A stretch of 7,784 nucleotides of DNA from DASPXY01 sp038227745 (lineage in GTDB: Bacteria; Planctomycetota; Planctomycetia; Gemmatales; Gemmataceae). A model generated the notes under the pieces. It did not search any database, had not been told where the DNA came from, and worked only from the letters and a program-made list of their open reading frames with translations. Made by a program: the position numbers and the translations under genes. Position 1 is the stretch's first letter, and each line of letters begins with the position of its first letter. The stretch is from the NCBI GenBank assembly GCA_038227745.1, contig JBBRPS010000492.1, positions 1 to 7,784 of the forward strand, in the 5' to 3' direction. Shown here in pieces: positions 7,413 through 7,784 of the stretch.

Positions 7413-7642
7413 AATGGTTGGGACAACCTCCCTCCAAATCTTCACGAGAGTAACCTCCACGACACGGGAGTGGGAGGCGATCGAGGCGCGCACCGCCCCG
7501 TTTGCCGTCCCTGAGCGACGGAACCCGCTTCCGTGCGGCCGGGCAGCGCCCGCCACGCCAACATCCCGAACCCACGACTCCACCCTCCCGCCGTGCGCGG
7601 CCCCAAGTGTGCCGCGCCGCGGGTGTTGATCGCGAGGGAATC
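7413..7642. other. Intergenic gap of 230 bases without a recognisable gene
   Basis: No ORF with convincing coding character or start signal lies here. Only weak structure is visible: a 5-bp hairpin (GGTTG at 7416-7420 with CAACC at 7424-7428) right after the clpS stop, without a T-run, and a short direct repeat AACCTCC at 7425 and 7452. No good -35/-10 pair was found for the downstream gene, whose promoter must nevertheless lie in this stretch or further upstream. Confidence 0.6.
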
Positions 7643-7784
7643 ATGAGCGACCACGCGCACACCGCAACCGCAGAACAGCCCGCGCCGGCCGCGCCGCCGA
7701 CACCGCCCGCCCGCCCGGACAGGCCGCCGCAGCGAGCCGAAGCCGCCCTGTCGTGGCTGGTCGGGGCCATCCCCACCTTCCTGG
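7643..7784 (+). CDS. N-terminus of a membrane-anchored protein, possibly an efflux adaptor (partial)
   Basis: Forty-seven codons are visible before the window ends. ATG 7643 has GAGGG at 7634-7638 four bases upstream. The first 34 or so residues are a polar, Pro/Ala-rich cytoplasmic-type leader (PAPAAPPTPPARPDRPP). They are followed by ALSWLVGAIPTFL, the beginning of a hydrophobic segment with no lipobox or cleavage site in view. A short proline-rich leader before a single helix, with this W-x-x-x-x-P-T-F-L pattern, recalls HlyD/RND periplasmic adaptor proteins of planctomycetes, but that is a recollection rather than a domain match. Any membrane-anchored protein is possible. Confidence 0.6.
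   Translation, partial: MSDHAHTATAEQPAPAAPPTPPARPDRPPQRAEAALSWLVGAIPTFL

Noticed and set aside
7442..7660. Minus-strand and short plus-strand frames in the gap after clpS.
   Set aside because: They have Arg/Pro/Ser-rich composition with no domain motif and no convincing ribosome binding site.

Overview
The window is high-GC bacterial DNA that looks like a planctomycete, most likely of the Gemmataceae type. This rests on four points: the tail of an ISAzo13/Rhodopirellula-type transposase, a very large membrane-anchored protein with von Willebrand A (VWA) domains next to a MoxR ATPase, a ClpS with a planctomycete-like variant motif, and strong use of G/C-ending codons. The lineage is an inference from gene content.

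Layout, all on the + strand. Positions 1-90 hold the C-terminal end of a transposase that runs off the left edge. At 111-921 is a tightly overlapping pair: a DUF4365 protein with a PD-(D/E)XK-like nuclease core, and a small HicA-like protein that lacks the usual catalytic histidine. A sigma-70-type promoter (951-979) then leads into a transcript that should begin with a 10-bp stem-loop. The large VWA gene (1063-4848) follows, then a perfect 18-bp inverted repeat (4857-4910), then a MoxR AAA+ ATPase (4951-5976). Next come a ten-helix EamA/DMT permease (6025-6954), a terminator-like hairpin with a T-run (6978-7024), a ClpS adaptor (7059-7412) and a 230-bp gap with no gene. The first 47 codons of a membrane-anchored protein (7643 to the edge) close the window.

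Functionally, the VWA protein and MoxR belong together: MoxR ATPases commonly act as chaperones for VWA proteins. The permease, ClpS and the last gene look like independent housekeeping or transport functions. The left part, from the transposase to the DUF4365/HicA-like pair, is the accessory portion. It is the best candidate here for an undescribed small system, possibly defence or toxin-like, but this is inferred from fold families and gene arrangement only.

No tRNA, rRNA or CRISPR array was seen. The very long ORFs on the minus strand are compositional shadows of the + strand genes.
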